Of a DNA stretch of 64,000 nucleotides, positions 27,977 through 36,639 are shown piece after piece. The stretch is from JAJPKK01 sp963844635 (GTDB lineage Bacteria > Pseudomonadota > Alphaproteobacteria > Rhizobiales > Xanthobacteraceae). Under the pieces are notes generated by a model, which was not told the origin of the DNA, did no database searches, and worked only from the letters and a program-made list of their open reading frames with translations. The stretch lies in NCBI GenBank assembly GCA_963844635.1, contig CAWJPD010000005.1:1-64000 (forward strand). Direction: 5' to 3'. Position 1 is the stretch's first letter; every line of letters starts with the position of its first letter. Both the position numbers and the translations under genes were made by a program.

Positions 27977-29405
27977 CACTACTTTGGCAGATCTTTTGGT
28001 CGGAAGGATTCCCAAATCAGTTTTTCTGTGACTCATGGGTGGTCGGCTTTGGGGGGCCGACCATGGCGATCGGGAGCTTGGATTGGACAGACGAGCTTGG
28101 ACGTTGGCTCAAGCCGTTTCTTGATCGGTTGGGTCATAAGGCTCATCGCCAGATGTGTCCGCTCTATGTGTCGGGACTGATTGGTCCCGGCGACCGCAAG
28201 AGCATTGCGCCGATGGCAAAGAGGCTCGCGCTCGGCGAATGCGATCAATTGCATCACTTCATCGCCGCGGGTGTCTGGGATTCAGCGCCGCTGGAAATAG
28301 AACTGCTTGTTCAGGCCGACAAGCTCGTCGGCAGTGGCAATGCCGTGCTGGTGGTTGACGACACCGCGATCCCCAAGAAGGGCACGCATTCGGTGGGCGT
28401 TGCTCCGCAGTATGCCTCCGCTCTGGGCAAGACCGCCAATTGCAAAACCTTGGTGTCGCTGACGCTGGCGCAGGGTGAAGTCCCGGTGATGCTGGCGTTG
28501 CGGCTGTTTCTGGCGATCAGGCGCGGCTCAAGCGTGCGGGCGTTCCCACCGAATATCAGACTGCACGCACCAAGCCGGAGATCGCGCTCGCCGAGATCGA
28601 TCGCGCCATTGCGGCCGGCGTGCGCTTCGGATGCGTCCTGGCGGATGCCGGTTACGGATTGAGCGCAACGTTCCGACAGGGTCTCACGGCCCGCAAGCTG
28701 GCCTGGGCAGTGGGCATTCCACGGCACCTCAAGGCTTACCCTGCCGATGTGCGGATGATCTTTCCGATTGCCAAGCGTGGCCGCCCGCGTCAGCGGCACG
28801 TTCCCGATCTTCTCTCGGTTCCAGCCGAAGACATGCTGAGCCATGCCACATGGTGCACCATCAGTTGGCGCTCCGGCACAAAAGGAAAGCTCAAAGCTCG
28901 TTTTGCTGCAGTTCGCGTGCGGGTTGCCGATGGGCCGCCGCAACGGATCAGGGACAAGGGTCAGCAACATCTGCCCGGCGAGGAGGTTTGGCTGATCGGC
29001 GAACACAGGATGTCAGGCGAAAAGAAATACTATCTCGCCAACCTGCCGGCGGACACGGACCTGCGTACCTTGGCAGCCACAATCAAGGCGCGGTGGATTT
29101 GCGAGCAGGCGCATCAACAACTGAAAGAGGAACTCGGTCTCGATCACTTCGAAGGCCGATCCTGGCAGGGTCTTCACCGCCATGCACTCATGACGATGAT
29201 CGCCTACGCCTTCCTCCAGTATCGCCGGCTGAAAATAGCAAAGCGGGAAAAAAAGAATCGGAGGCCCACCACCGCGCCCGACCCTGCCGGCCGTCCGGCA
29301 AGCCATCCTCGAACCCGTCGCTCGCCCACCACCACGACGATGCCCGCACTGCCGAAAATGGATTTGCAGTCGGAACCAGCGTAAATAAAATCTGCCAAAG
29401 TAGTG
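27977..29405 (+). mobile_element. IS701-family element (1429 bp)
   Basis: Perfect 16-bp terminal inverted repeats, CACTACTTTGGCAGAT at the left and its complement at the right, are flanked on both sides by CTAG (27973-27976 and 29406-29409). This fits the 4-bp YTAR target duplication of the family. The element is inserted in the IS5-family transposase gene. Confidence 0.85.
28063..29384 (+). pseudogene. IS701-type transposase with internal deletion/frameshift
   Basis: The N-terminal part reads MAIGSLDWTDELGRWLKPFL and contains the signature VLVVDDTAIPKKGTHSVGVA with the first catalytic Asp residues. The C-terminal part reads GCVLADAGYGLSATFR (second Asp) and ICEQAHQQLKEELGLDHFEG (Glu). Near 28510, after MLALRLFL, about 16 bases are missing relative to the usual sequence, which throws the frame. 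The element can move only if transposase is supplied in trans. Confidence 0.85.
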
Positions 29406-29507
29406 CTAGCTTTGGTGACGCGGGTCGCCTGCGTCCCAGCCCCCTTATGGATGGCCCGCCCCTCCACTGAGCTAAAAGGGACGATTCGGACCTAGAAGGG
29501 GCTTTCC

Positions 29508-30527
29508 ATGGACATCGCGGTTCTCGGCATTGATCTCGGTAAAAACAGCTGCAGCGTGGTCGGGCTTGACGGCTCGGGCAAAGTCGTACTGCGCATGCAA
29601 CGCCAAACCATCATGGCTTTGGCCGCGAAGCTTTCCCCCTGCATCGTCGCGATGGAGGCTTGCTGCGGCGCCCATCATATCGGACCGGCTCTTGCCGCCC
29701 AGGGACACACAATTCGGCTGATGTCGCCTGAGTACGTGCGGCCTTACGTGAAGGCGCAAAAGAATGATGACCGAGATGCGGAAGCGATTGCCGAAGCAGC
29801 AACCCGGCCCACCATGCGCTTCGTTTCGCTTAAGAGCGAGCAGCAGCTGGATATGCAAACCTTGCATCGCGCCCGTGATCGCACGGTGGGTGAGCGGACA
29901 TCTCTGATGAATCAAATGCGCGCTGTCCTGCTTGAGCGTGGGGTGATTGTACCGCAAGGCCGCGCCAAGTTGAGACTTCGTGTTACTGAGCTTCTACGGC
30001 AAGGTGGCGAGGAACTTAGCTCGCGCGTTCGCCTGCTGATCGAGGATATGGTGGCACGCTGGCAGGAGCTTGACGAGCAAATCACGGCATTCGACCGCGA
30101 ATTCATCGCCGAGATTAAGCAGAATGAGGTTGCACGCCGGCTGACGAGCATTCCCGGGATTGGTGCGCTTAATGCAACTGCGCTTGTCGCGGCTGTCGGT
30201 GACGCAGGGACTTTCACCCGAAGCCGCAATCTCGCCGCGTGGTTGGGGCTTGTCCCACGGCAGGCGACGACAGGAGGAAAACCGCGGCTACTCGGCATCA
30301 CCAAACGAGGCAGCAAATACGTGCGGAAGATGCTCATTCAAGGTGCGCGGGCGGCCTTGCCGAGCTTGAGCCGAAGCAAGACGCAACTCGGACAGTGGTT
30401 GCGCGGTCTACTCGCGAGAGCGCATTCCAATACAGTTGTTGTCGCGCTCGCCGCTAAGATGGCGCGCATGGTCTGGGCACTCCTGCGATACAATACAACG
30501 TTCGAGTCACGCGCGGTCGCCATCTAA
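29508..30527 (+). CDS. IS110-family DEDD transposase (339 aa)
   Basis: The N-terminal RuvC-like DEDD domain shows AVLGIDLGKNSC (Asp), CIVAMEACCGAHH (Glu) and KNDDRDAEAIAEA (two Asp). The C-terminal domain has SIPGIGALNATALVAAVGDA and RNLAAWLGLVPRQ, the region of the catalytic Ser in this family. The frame is intact, of normal length and with full motifs, so it is probably active as an RNA-guided recombinase. Confidence 0.95.
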   Translation: MDIAVLGIDLGKNSCSVVGLDGSGKVVLRMQRQTIMALAAKLSPCIVAMEACCGAHHIGPALAAQGHTIRLMSPEYVRPYVKAQKNDDRDAEAIAEAATRPTMRFVSLKSEQQLDMQTLHRARDRTVGERTSLMNQMRAVLLERGVIVPQGRAKLRLRVTELLRQGGEELSSRVRLLIEDMVARWQELDEQITAFDREFIAEIKQNEVARRLTSIPGIGALNATALVAAVGDAGTFTRSRNLAAWLGLVPRQATTGGKPRLLGITKRGSKYVRKMLIQGARAALPSLSRSKTQLGQWLRGLLARAHSNTVVVALAAKMARMVWALLRYNTTFESRAVAI

Positions 30528-30651
30528 CCCATGATCCGGTGGTTCCCATTAGCAACCGGTCAATGATGTCTGCGGGTGGTTGAAGAGAGATGGCCTAACA
30601 GTCGATCGGTGTTCTGCAAGCCTACGGTGGAAAATGGCACCTCGATGCCGC
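30528..30651 (+). ncRNA. Candidate guide (seek/bridge) RNA region of the IS110 element
   Basis: Non-coding right end of the element, about 125 bp, where IS1111-type elements encode their target-recognition RNA. This is inferred from element layout; the RNA fold and its base pairing to the CCCCCTTATG target were not computed. Confidence 0.35.
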
Positions 30652-30661
30652 CCCCCTTATG

Positions 30662-31106
30662 AGGAGCAGAACACGCGGATCTCCATCTTGGTCAACGGCA
30701 CAGCCGAAAGGCCGGATGCGTTTGTGCAGACTGTTTATGCCAGCTGCGAAAACCACTTGCCGACGGGGCGGGCCATACGTTTCCACCGCTGGCGCAGCGG
30801 TGGACTTTCACATGGCTGCTATCGAGTGCGACTTGCTCAGCCGTATCGCACTCGCCGGCGACCGCCGCCAAAAAGCTTCTGCCAGATGCCCTTCTTACTC
30901 CAGCGGGCAAAGCGATTGTAGATCGTCTTGTAGGGCCGGTATTCTCGCGGACAATCCTTCCAGCGGCAGCCCGATCTCTGCACATGCATGATCCCACTCA
31001 AAATCCACCGATCGTCATCTCGCGCAGGCCCGGGCTGGTTGGTCGGCAAATGCGGTTCGATCCGCGCCCACTGCTCGTCGGTGAAATGAAACAGGCTGGC
31101 GTCCAT
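30662..31106 (-). pseudogene. IS5-family transposase, N-terminal half
   Basis: The ATG at 31106 begins MDASLFHFTDEQWARIEPHL, then IMHVQRSGCRWKDCPREYRP and YNRFARWSKKGIWQKLF. After a slip the next frame reads VALDSSHVKVHRCASGG with the first catalytic Asp. The remainder of the gene resumes at 27972. Together with 27636-27972 it forms one element interrupted twice. Confidence 0.8.
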
Positions 31107-31590
31107 CGGTTGGCCTCCAAATCGTTGGGCGACATTGGCTTATCCAATTTTTGAGGGGCTCACTGCATGACTTTGCGACCCATGACCCGCATGGCGGAGC
31201 CGAGGGAGCGGACCAACGGCCAGACAGGCCGTTGTATTAAATATCCAGCAATGGGGGGGAGACCGAGCCATTGAAAGCCCGAAGTAAAAGCGTCCGAGGG
31301 CCGATTTGGATATCGGTCTGATCGGTACGAACCAGGAAGGCCCGAAATTCATCGCCCGCGTGAAACGGATTGCGGGAGCCATTGGAAGTGCCGAGCTGCT
31401 CTACTCTCGGTGAAGGCCATGCTGACATCGCTGCTCTGGAACTGACGATGTCAGGTCTCCCGGGGCGGTAGGGCACGTGATACCAGGAGTGAATGTGCAG
31501 CTCTAGGCAGGAACAGCAAGGCTTCGGTAACTTATCCATCGCATCCCGAGATCGGCAAACGCCTCAAACGCTTCGAAACGAGAAATCATC
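31107..31590. other. Region without a recognised gene
   Basis: Open frames occur on both strands, but none has a recognisable domain or ribosome site. The text near 31140-31165 (TTATCCAATTTTTGAGGGG) may be the right end of the IS5-family element. Confidence 0.4.
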
Positions 31591-31851
31591 TTAAGTTGGG
31601 GGGCCGACAGGATCGCCCGATACCTTCCGAGACTGCTTCAGCCAGCTTTGCACGGTCCGCCAGGGATCGGCATTGAGCGTTCTGAACTGCAAGAGGAGCA
31701 GACATTGAATTTGGAGGAACGTGAAGAATTGAATTGCATCGATCCCGGAGCCTATGCCGTCGCGCCCGGCAGGAAGATGTTCTGATGCCCATTTGTTCCA
31801 TTCATCGAGAATGAACTGCCGCTCGTCATTGCGTGGTGCAAAGACCTCCAT
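31591..31851 (-). CDS. Hypothetical protein (86 aa)
   Basis: The product reads MEVFAPRNDERQFILDEWNK, then WASEHLPAGRDG and FFTFLQIQCLLLLQFRTLN. It is acidic at the start and hydrophobic in the middle. The chosen Met lacks a clear ribosome site, and the in-frame upstream Met at 31953 is an alternative. No family is recognised. Confidence 0.4.
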   Translation of the reverse strand: MEVFAPRNDERQFILDEWNKWASEHLPAGRDGIGSGIDAIQFFTFLQIQCLLLLQFRTLNADPWRTVQSWLKQSRKVSGDPVGPPT

Positions 31852-31937
31852 CGATACCCGGGAATCGTTCCGGGCCCTCTGCTGCGAGTGGCAGTTGGAC
31901 CCGGTCCCATGTTTCTTGACATAATTGACTCCTCTAA

Positions 31938-32123
31938 TTATAAAGCGACCCACAAAGGGTTACTTTCTGGGTGTTTCCTAAACGCGGCATCCAGCTCATC
32001 CTTTTTAATGCGCGCCGCTGGGTCGCCGTGCTCATTTAAATTCTGTTCTTCAGTTCCGTCGCCCATCATACCGGGGTGGGATACGTCAGCTTGGTTTTTG
32101 GCACCATCAGATTTGTTCGTCAT
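31938..32123 (-). CDS. Small polar protein (61 aa)
   Basis: AGGAG lies 7 bases before the ATG at 32123. The product (MTNKSDGAKNQADVSHPGMM, later RIKKDELDAAFRKHPESNP) is highly charged and probably disordered. It may be cotranscribed with the gene at 31591. Function unknown. Confidence 0.55.
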   Translation of the reverse strand: MTNKSDGAKNQADVSHPGMMGDGTEEQNLNEHGDPAARIKKDELDAAFRKHPESNPLWVAL

Positions 32124-32325
32124 ATTAATACTCCTGCACTGGTGCAGTTCATGTGACAAACTCTAGGACATGAAGCCCACGAATGTCTGTGCAAAATGGA
32201 TCAGTTGACCCGCGGACGCGGGACCGCCGCGACGCACAAAGGGAATTGATCTTCCGGCCCAAATTCGGCGTCAACGTCGCCACGTGCTCGCGGTGAAGCC
32301 GGTCCGCAGCGCCACCGTAATCTGG

Positions 32326-32559
32326 TCAAAACATGATCCTCGTGCGTCCTCTCGATCCCTCAATAGATCGCCGCAGCACGACTAGCAGGCTGCTTCCGGT
32401 TACGGCGCCGAGCAGGTAGGTGACCAACACCAGAAGCGCTAACGGCGTCCGGGCAGACATGCCGAGGAAGGTCATCGTGACAATCTGGAAGTTCTCCACA
32501 GCGAAAACAAAGGTACTTATCCCGAACAGGATGATCACAGTCAGATGGATCCACCGCAC
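32326..32559 (-). CDS. LapA-domain (DUF1049)-like membrane protein (77 aa)
   Basis: A GTG start at 32559 is supported by AGAGGAA 6 bases upstream. Two hydrophobic helices (HLTVIILFGISTFVFAVEN and LALLVLVTYLLGAVTGSSLL) flank the short segment FQIVTMTFLGMSARTP. This is the two-helix layout of LapA/DUF1049 inner-membrane proteins, some of which help assemble lipopolysaccharide. The family call rests on layout and the xVxxxFL pattern. Confidence 0.65.
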   Translation of the reverse strand: MRWIHLTVIILFGISTFVFAVENFQIVTMTFLGMSARTPLALLVLVTYLLGAVTGSSLLVVLRRSIEGSRGRTRIMF

Positions 32560-32859
32560 AGTCGGTTCCTCTCAGAAAACAACTAATTTAGGCCATGCAT
32601 CGGCGCATCTTGCATGCTTTTAGAACCAAGCCAATGCCGATCCAACTCGCCCCGGCGATAGTTTTCCATTGTTGTTCTCGGCTCTGTTTGCGCACACCGG
32701 CTGATGCCGAGCGGTCGTTTCGATTGAAGGCGAGCAGTCGTTCCGATTGATGCCGATCACCCATTCCGGGAGGTCGATCAATCTGTGGACGGGCTTGGCA
32801 GCGTTGCGTTGGGTGATCCTTGGACGGGCAAAGGTCTGCTCCTTTGAAGGGAGCGGGCC

Positions 32860-33410
32860 ATGCCTCAACAGAGATTACCGATGCTCAAGATCCGTGACGT
32901 GCTGCGTCTAACGGCGTCTGGCCTGTCGAGCCGGAAGGTTGCAGCGAGCCTTTCGCTCGGCGCGACGACGGTGGTCGATTGCCTGCAGCGGGCACGCGCT
33001 GTCGGCGTTGCCTGGCCGCTTCCGGAAGACATCACCGACGAGATTTTGGAAGCGCGTCTTTATCCAGCCGGGACCGCAATTGCGGCGATGTTGGCACGAC
33101 GGGCGCAGCCGGACTGGGCAGCTATCCACCGCGAGCTGCGCCGGCCGGGCGTGACGCTGCAGCTGCTGTGGGAGGAGTATCGCGCGGCTCATGCTGACGG
33201 TTACGGGTACAGCCGCTTTTGCGAGCTGTATCGCAGTTGGGAGGCACGACTATCGCCGACCATGCGACAGAGCCATGTCGCTGGCGAGCGCATGTTCGTG
33301 GATTATGCGGGCACGACGCTCACCGTGACCGACGCATCGACCGGCGAGGCGAGGACGGCACAGGTGTTCGTCGCTGTGCTCGGCGCCTCTTATGCGCAGG
33401 TCAGGATTAT
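32860..33410 (+). pseudogene. IS21 transposase IstA, N-terminal part
   Basis: MPQQRLPMLKIRDVLRLTAS with ASLSLGATTVVDCLQRARA is the helix-turn-helix of IstA. The text RLSPTMRQSHVAGERMFVDY and AGTTLTVTD contains the first catalytic Asp. The gene ends abruptly after QVFVAVLGASYAQ, where unrelated sequence begins. Confidence 0.85.
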
Positions 33411-33537
33411 GTGCAGGTCGATTTGATAGTTGTCCACAACGCATTGATTTTCTTTGGAGATGCGAAGCGATGTGCCGCTGGCGATGCTCATAATGTTCGG
33501 CGATCCCACCGGCGTGCTCTTGCAAAGGAGAGACGCC

Positions 33538-34014
33538 ATGTATGCCGAGCTACGGATGGGGTTAGACGAGAGTGTGCTGGAGTCGCTTACGGCCAGATAT
33601 CGTAGATATCTCGAAGAACGACGGTACGCGTCACAGACCAGGCACATTTACTTGAGCTGCGTAGCGCACTTTGCGCGCCGGGCGACCAGCATCGGTCACT
33701 CGCCGACGCAGATTGACGAAGCGGCAATCGATCGCTTTCTCAATGAACATCTGCCGCAATGCACGTGTCCGCGTTCTGTTCGACGTGTTCACCTTGATCA
33801 TCGATCCGCCCTTAAGCTGTTTTTGAAGGTCGTACGGGAAGGTGATCAAGTCGCGACGCCCGATCAGAAGGACGATATCGGGCGGGAACTTCATCGGTTC
33901 GATCTCTTCATGATGCAGGTGAAGGGCCTGGCAGCAAGTACGCGCCGCCAGCGGGTGCGCATTGTCGGACAATTCTTGGTCGAGCGGTTTGGTTGCGAGT
34001 TCCAGGGATGGTGA
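33538..34014 (+). pseudogene. Tyrosine recombinase, N-terminal domain fragment
   Basis: AAAGGAG precedes the ATG at 33538. The product has the SAM-like core-binding domain of phage-type integrases (YRRYLEERRYASQTRHIYLS, later STRRQRVRIVGQFLVERFG). It stops at the repeat cluster, before the catalytic R-H-R-Y domain. It is probably the first of a multi-recombinase set. Confidence 0.7.
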
Positions 34015-34095
34015 TCAGTCGTTCCAGATGATGGTGATCACGAATTCCAGGTGATGGTGATCACTGGTTCCAGCGATCGTGATCATGCGCGGAGG
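34005..34095 (+). repeat. Tandem short repeats at IS21-type end
   Basis: Three to four units of about 23 bp, each containing GATGGTGATCA followed by a TTCCA-like end, run in tandem. They resemble the repeat cluster at 32699-32785. Confidence 0.65.
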
Positions 34096-34362
34096 CACGT
34101 CCGACTGACATTTTGATGTTGTGCTGGGAATGATAAGCCGGGTGATGCGATGCTGCTGGCCGTCTCTTTGGTCGATTCTTTTGTTCGACCGCGCCGCAGG
34201 CATTCTTCCGCCCCGACCGCGAACGTGCGGGGCCGCCGCGCGCAGGGTCTGTCAAGGCTGGACGCGTCTTCGCGGCCACCTTTAGGCTTGGCCTTGACTG
34301 ACCCGAGCACGGCGGCATGCTTGAGCCGTTGGGGTTTTCGATTGCTGGGGCTGTAAGCTGGC
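34096..34362. other. Non-coding part of an IS21-type remnant
   Basis: No gene seen. This sequence lies downstream of the istB fragment on the minus strand and is probably the non-coding end of that element. Confidence 0.4.
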
Positions 34363-34590
34363 TTAGGCTTTTTTCTTTTCGGCGGCGCGCCGCCGCAGAC
34401 TGTCACCCTTGAGTTCGATACGATGGGCGTTGTGGATGAAGCGATCCAGTATCGCATCGCCGAGGGTAGGATCGGCAATGATGTCGTGCCATTGCGGCAC
34501 CGGGATCTGGCTTGTGATCAACAGCGATCCTCTGTCGTAGCGGTCATCGACGATCTCAAGCAGATCGCGCCGCTGCTCGGCGCCGAGGGC
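34363..34590 (-). pseudogene. IS21 helper ATPase IstB, C-terminal fragment
   Basis: The sequence AEQRRDLLEIVDDRYDRGSL followed by LITSQIPVPQWHDIIADPTL and RFIHNAHRIELKGDSLRR is the C-terminal third of IstB. The Walker A and B motifs are missing. The frame joins a truncated small gene at about 34600. Confidence 0.85.
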
Positions 34591-34599
34591 GCTGCCGAT

Positions 34600-34738
34600 C
34601 GCCGCGACAGGCGAAATCATGTTTCTCTGCCGCCTTTGTCGCGAATGCGGCAGCCTGTTGTTCGGAGCGCCGGCCTTCCCGGGAAAGCGACATCCATTCT
34701 CTGATGATTGTTCGACGCGCCTCGTGCTGAGGTCTCAT
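34600..34738 (-). pseudogene. Small hypothetical protein truncated by IstB remnant
   Basis: From the ATG at 34738, preceded by GAGAGGGA, the product reads MRPQHEARRTIIREWMSLSR and AAAFATKAAEKHDFAC, a short helical protein of a type seen widely in rhizobia. The native end is replaced by istB-derived sequence. It lies directly downstream of hsp20. Confidence 0.5.
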
Positions 34739-34785
34739 TTGCAGTCCCTCTCTGGGAAGCGACGGTGAAATGCGGTTCTCTATCC

Positions 34786-34818
34786 AAGAAAGGGAGCACC
34801 CCGAAGTCGGGGCGCTCC
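34786..34818 (-). terminator. Rho-independent terminator of hsp20
   Basis: On the minus strand GGAGCGCCCCG-ACTT-CGGGGTGCTCC forms a strong hairpin with one mismatch, followed by CTTTCTT. It lies about 20 bp after the hsp20 stop at 34837. Confidence 0.75.
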
Positions 34819-34836
34819 AAGAAACTTAGCTACGCC

Positions 34837-35304
34837 TCAAGCAGCTATCTTAGTCGGCTTAGCCTCCAGGAGCTTGCCGGCATTTGTGATCGGGATCGAC
34901 CGAGGCTTCATCGCCTCCGGAATTTCACGTACGAGGTCTACGTTCAGGAGCCCATTCTCCAGGGTGGCGCCATGAACTTTGACATAGTCGGCGAGCTGGA
35001 AGCTACGCTCGAAGGTTCGCGCGGCGATGCCCTGATAGAGCACTCCGGCCTTCCTCTCGTCGTCAGTCTGCTTCTGGCCGCGGATTGTTAGCCTGTTTTC
35101 CTTCGTTTCGATCGTGAGATCGCCGTCGGTAAAGCCCGCTACTGCGACCGAGATTCGATAGGCGTGCTCGCTCGCGCGTTCGATATTATACGGCGGATAA
35201 CTGGAAACGGTGGGTTCCACGCCGCTGAGTTGGTCGAGCATGGAAAATATGCCATCGAACCCGACTGTTGAACGGTAAAGGGGAGCAAAATCAAATGTAC
35301 GCAT
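34837..35304 (-). CDS. Small heat-shock protein Hsp20/IbpA (155 aa)
   Basis: ATP-independent holdase that binds unfolding proteins. The start MRTFDFAPLYRSTVGFDGIF is the usual rhizobial class A sHSP N-terminus and follows AGGAGG. The alpha-crystallin domain spans about residues 35-125: YNIERASEHAYRISVAVAGF, then TIRGQKQTDDERKAGVLYQG and ARTFERSFQLADYVKVHGA, with LENGLLNVDLVREIPE at its end. The C-terminal IxI-like motif is RSIPI. The 5' region carries a ROSE-type thermometer, so translation is probably heat-induced. Confidence 0.93.
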   Translation of the reverse strand: MRTFDFAPLYRSTVGFDGIFSMLDQLSGVEPTVSSYPPYNIERASEHAYRISVAVAGFTDGDLTIETKENRLTIRGQKQTDDERKAGVLYQGIAARTFERSFQLADYVKVHGATLENGLLNVDLVREIPEAMKPRSIPITNAGKLLEAKPTKIAA

Positions 35305-35400
35305 AGCATGACCTCCTATATGAGCGACATGCGAACGGTCTGCCCTTGAGGCCCGACCCTTCGTATCACGCAGCCTCACGGCCTGCGCACTTTATATGTA
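35305..35400 (-). promoter_or_regulatory. ROSE-like RNA thermometer upstream of hsp20
   Basis: On the minus strand the leader ends TCGCTCATATAGGAGG. This is the U(U/C)GCU element (complement of 35323-35327) that pairs with the Shine-Dalgarno AGGAGG (complement of 35312-35317), 5 bases apart, as in ROSE elements. Upstream GC-rich segments (GCGCAGGCCGTGAGGCTGCG) can form the additional hairpins. At low temperature this would hide the ribosome site and heat would open it. The fold was not computed. Confidence 0.75.
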
Positions 35401-35564
35401 AGTATAGTTACAAGCTTTTACAAGATTAGAACGGGCTTCTTTTCCGACCAAAAGTAAAAATAAATCTGAAATTGAAAGACATTGAAAATCTGGAACACAC
35501 GGCAGGGCGGCACGCACGACGGCGTCTGATGTCTCAGGAACTTTGGAACTCGCCCTGAAACGCT
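35392..35564. other. AT-rich promoter region of hsp20
   Basis: An AT-rich stretch upstream of the thermometer, with TATA-like text near 35393-35420 suitable for promoter elements. No gene seen. Confidence 0.35.
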
Positions 35565-35882
35565 TCACAGCCCGAACCAAGCCGGCGCAGTTAAGCAGTC
35601 TGCGTCACCCGGCGAACAGGTTCGGCAAACGTGAGGCCGCGCCGCGTAGACCGCGCAGGATGTGGAAACGCCCACCTCGCCCGTGAGGGCCTTGCAGCGA
35701 TTGCCATCGCAACGCATTCCGCCGAGCCCATCATCAATAAACGTACCCGGGATGCGAGCCAGCTCTGCCTCAGCCTCCAAAGAAAGGCGTGGCCACCCCG
35801 CTAAAAACGCGCAGCAGGCAACGCACGAGTTACATGCGAGGGTTTGAACGGTTCCGATGGCAGATGGCGGACCTATTGGCAC
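35565..35882 (-). CDS. YkgJ-type cysteine-cluster protein (105 aa)
   Basis: A GTG start at 35882 follows a GGGGG run. The product has the Cys pattern of the YkgJ/UPF0153 zinc- or iron-chelating family: CNSCVACCAF near the start, MRCDGNRCKAL in the middle, and SCAVYAARPHVCRTCSPGDA near the end. Such proteins bind a metal ion through these Cys residues, but the physiological role is unknown. Length is normal for the short form. Confidence 0.8.
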   Translation of the reverse strand: MPIGPPSAIGTVQTLACNSCVACCAFLAGWPRLSLEAEAELARIPGTFIDDGLGGMRCDGNRCKALTGEVGVSTSCAVYAARPHVCRTCSPGDADCLTAPAWFGL

Positions 35883-36181
35883 AGAGATGCCCCCTTCGCA
35901 TGCTCTTTGACACAGCTGGTGGCCGCAGAACAGTACAAGCGGTCACAGCTCTTGACGGGTCAGCGCCGGCATTGGACGGACACGCCTTTATCGTTGCAGG
36001 TCTTGCAGCAGCGAAGACGCCACGCTTTCCTCAGCGAATAAACAGCCGATGCGTTTGCGTGGCGGACGCCAGCCGCCTCGCCCCACATTGAAACCGTCTC
36101 GGCGCCTCAAGCCACGCCCGGCTGACTGGAGAGCAGCGACGTATTCGGCGGCGCGCCACGGTCGGGCGCCGTATTCGCGCA

Positions 36182-36589
36182 TCACGTGATTCCCAATGCG
36201 GAAACCTGGCCGGTCGATCCTTCGTCGCCAGGGCCGCGACCACCGCCGATAGGGTCGCCGCCGTCAACCGCGCCACTGACCCGCATCCGTGCCCCGCCGG
36301 CAAACTCGATCTCGATCGCGCCAAGAGGTGCCGGCACAGTAGCTGCATCGGAGGCGATCCGCACAGCCGCAAAATCGACTGGCCCTGCCGCAGGACACCG
36401 CGTGCGTCGAGCGCCCAGGGCACGCCGCCAGCCATACAATTGGCTCGGATAAATCCCGGCTTCCCGCGCCAGTGCCGAAACCACCGCCCCAGGCTCCATT
36501 GAAGCCGCGACCAGCCGCTCTTTCTCCGCCGCCGTCCACCTGCGGCGGCGCTCAACTGATGTGATGACTTCGATCTGGTTCTTCGTCAT
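36182..36589 (-). pseudogene. IS66-family TnpA (orfA) with altered C-terminus
   Basis: MTKNQIEVITSVERRRRWTA with AASMEPGAVVSALAREAGIY and SQLYGWRR is the helix-turn-helix accessory protein of IS66 elements. Near 36250 the proper ending (AATLSAVVAALATKDRP) lies in another frame, so an indel has changed the C-terminus. The tnpB and tnpC genes expected downstream are absent. The fragment abuts the 3' end of the serine recombinase. Confidence 0.75.
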
Positions 36590-36639
36590 GTGAGTACTCC
36601 TAGGAATACTCACGTGACTCACACCCTCACGTGCCCCGC

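Larger units (their letters stand above)
29440..30661 (+). mobile_element. IS110-family element (about 1.2 kb)
   Basis: The direct 10-mer CCCCCTTATG at 29440-29449 and 30652-30661 brackets an intact IS110 transposase and probably marks the recombination core. The left non-coding part is only about 60 bp, but the right is about 125 bp. That arrangement is typical of the IS1111 subgroup, in which the guide (seek/bridge) RNA is encoded downstream of the transposase. The element sits inside the IS5-family gene. Confidence 0.7.
32699..34095 (+). mobile_element. IS21-type element remnant with foreign recombinase segment
   Basis: Both ends carry clusters of short repeats as in IS21 multiple terminal repeats: about 32699-32785 (units like GAGCAGTCGTTCCGATTGAT) and about 34005-34095 (units like GATCAGTCGTTCCAGATGAT). 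Inside are the 5' part of istA and then a tyrosine recombinase fragment in place of the rest. An istB remnant on the opposite strand lies beyond the right repeats. Confidence 0.6.

Noticed and set aside
31140..31540. Minus-strand frames of 80-100 residues near 31.3 kb
   Set aside because: They have no ribosome site, no domain and overlap each other in different frames next to an IS end.
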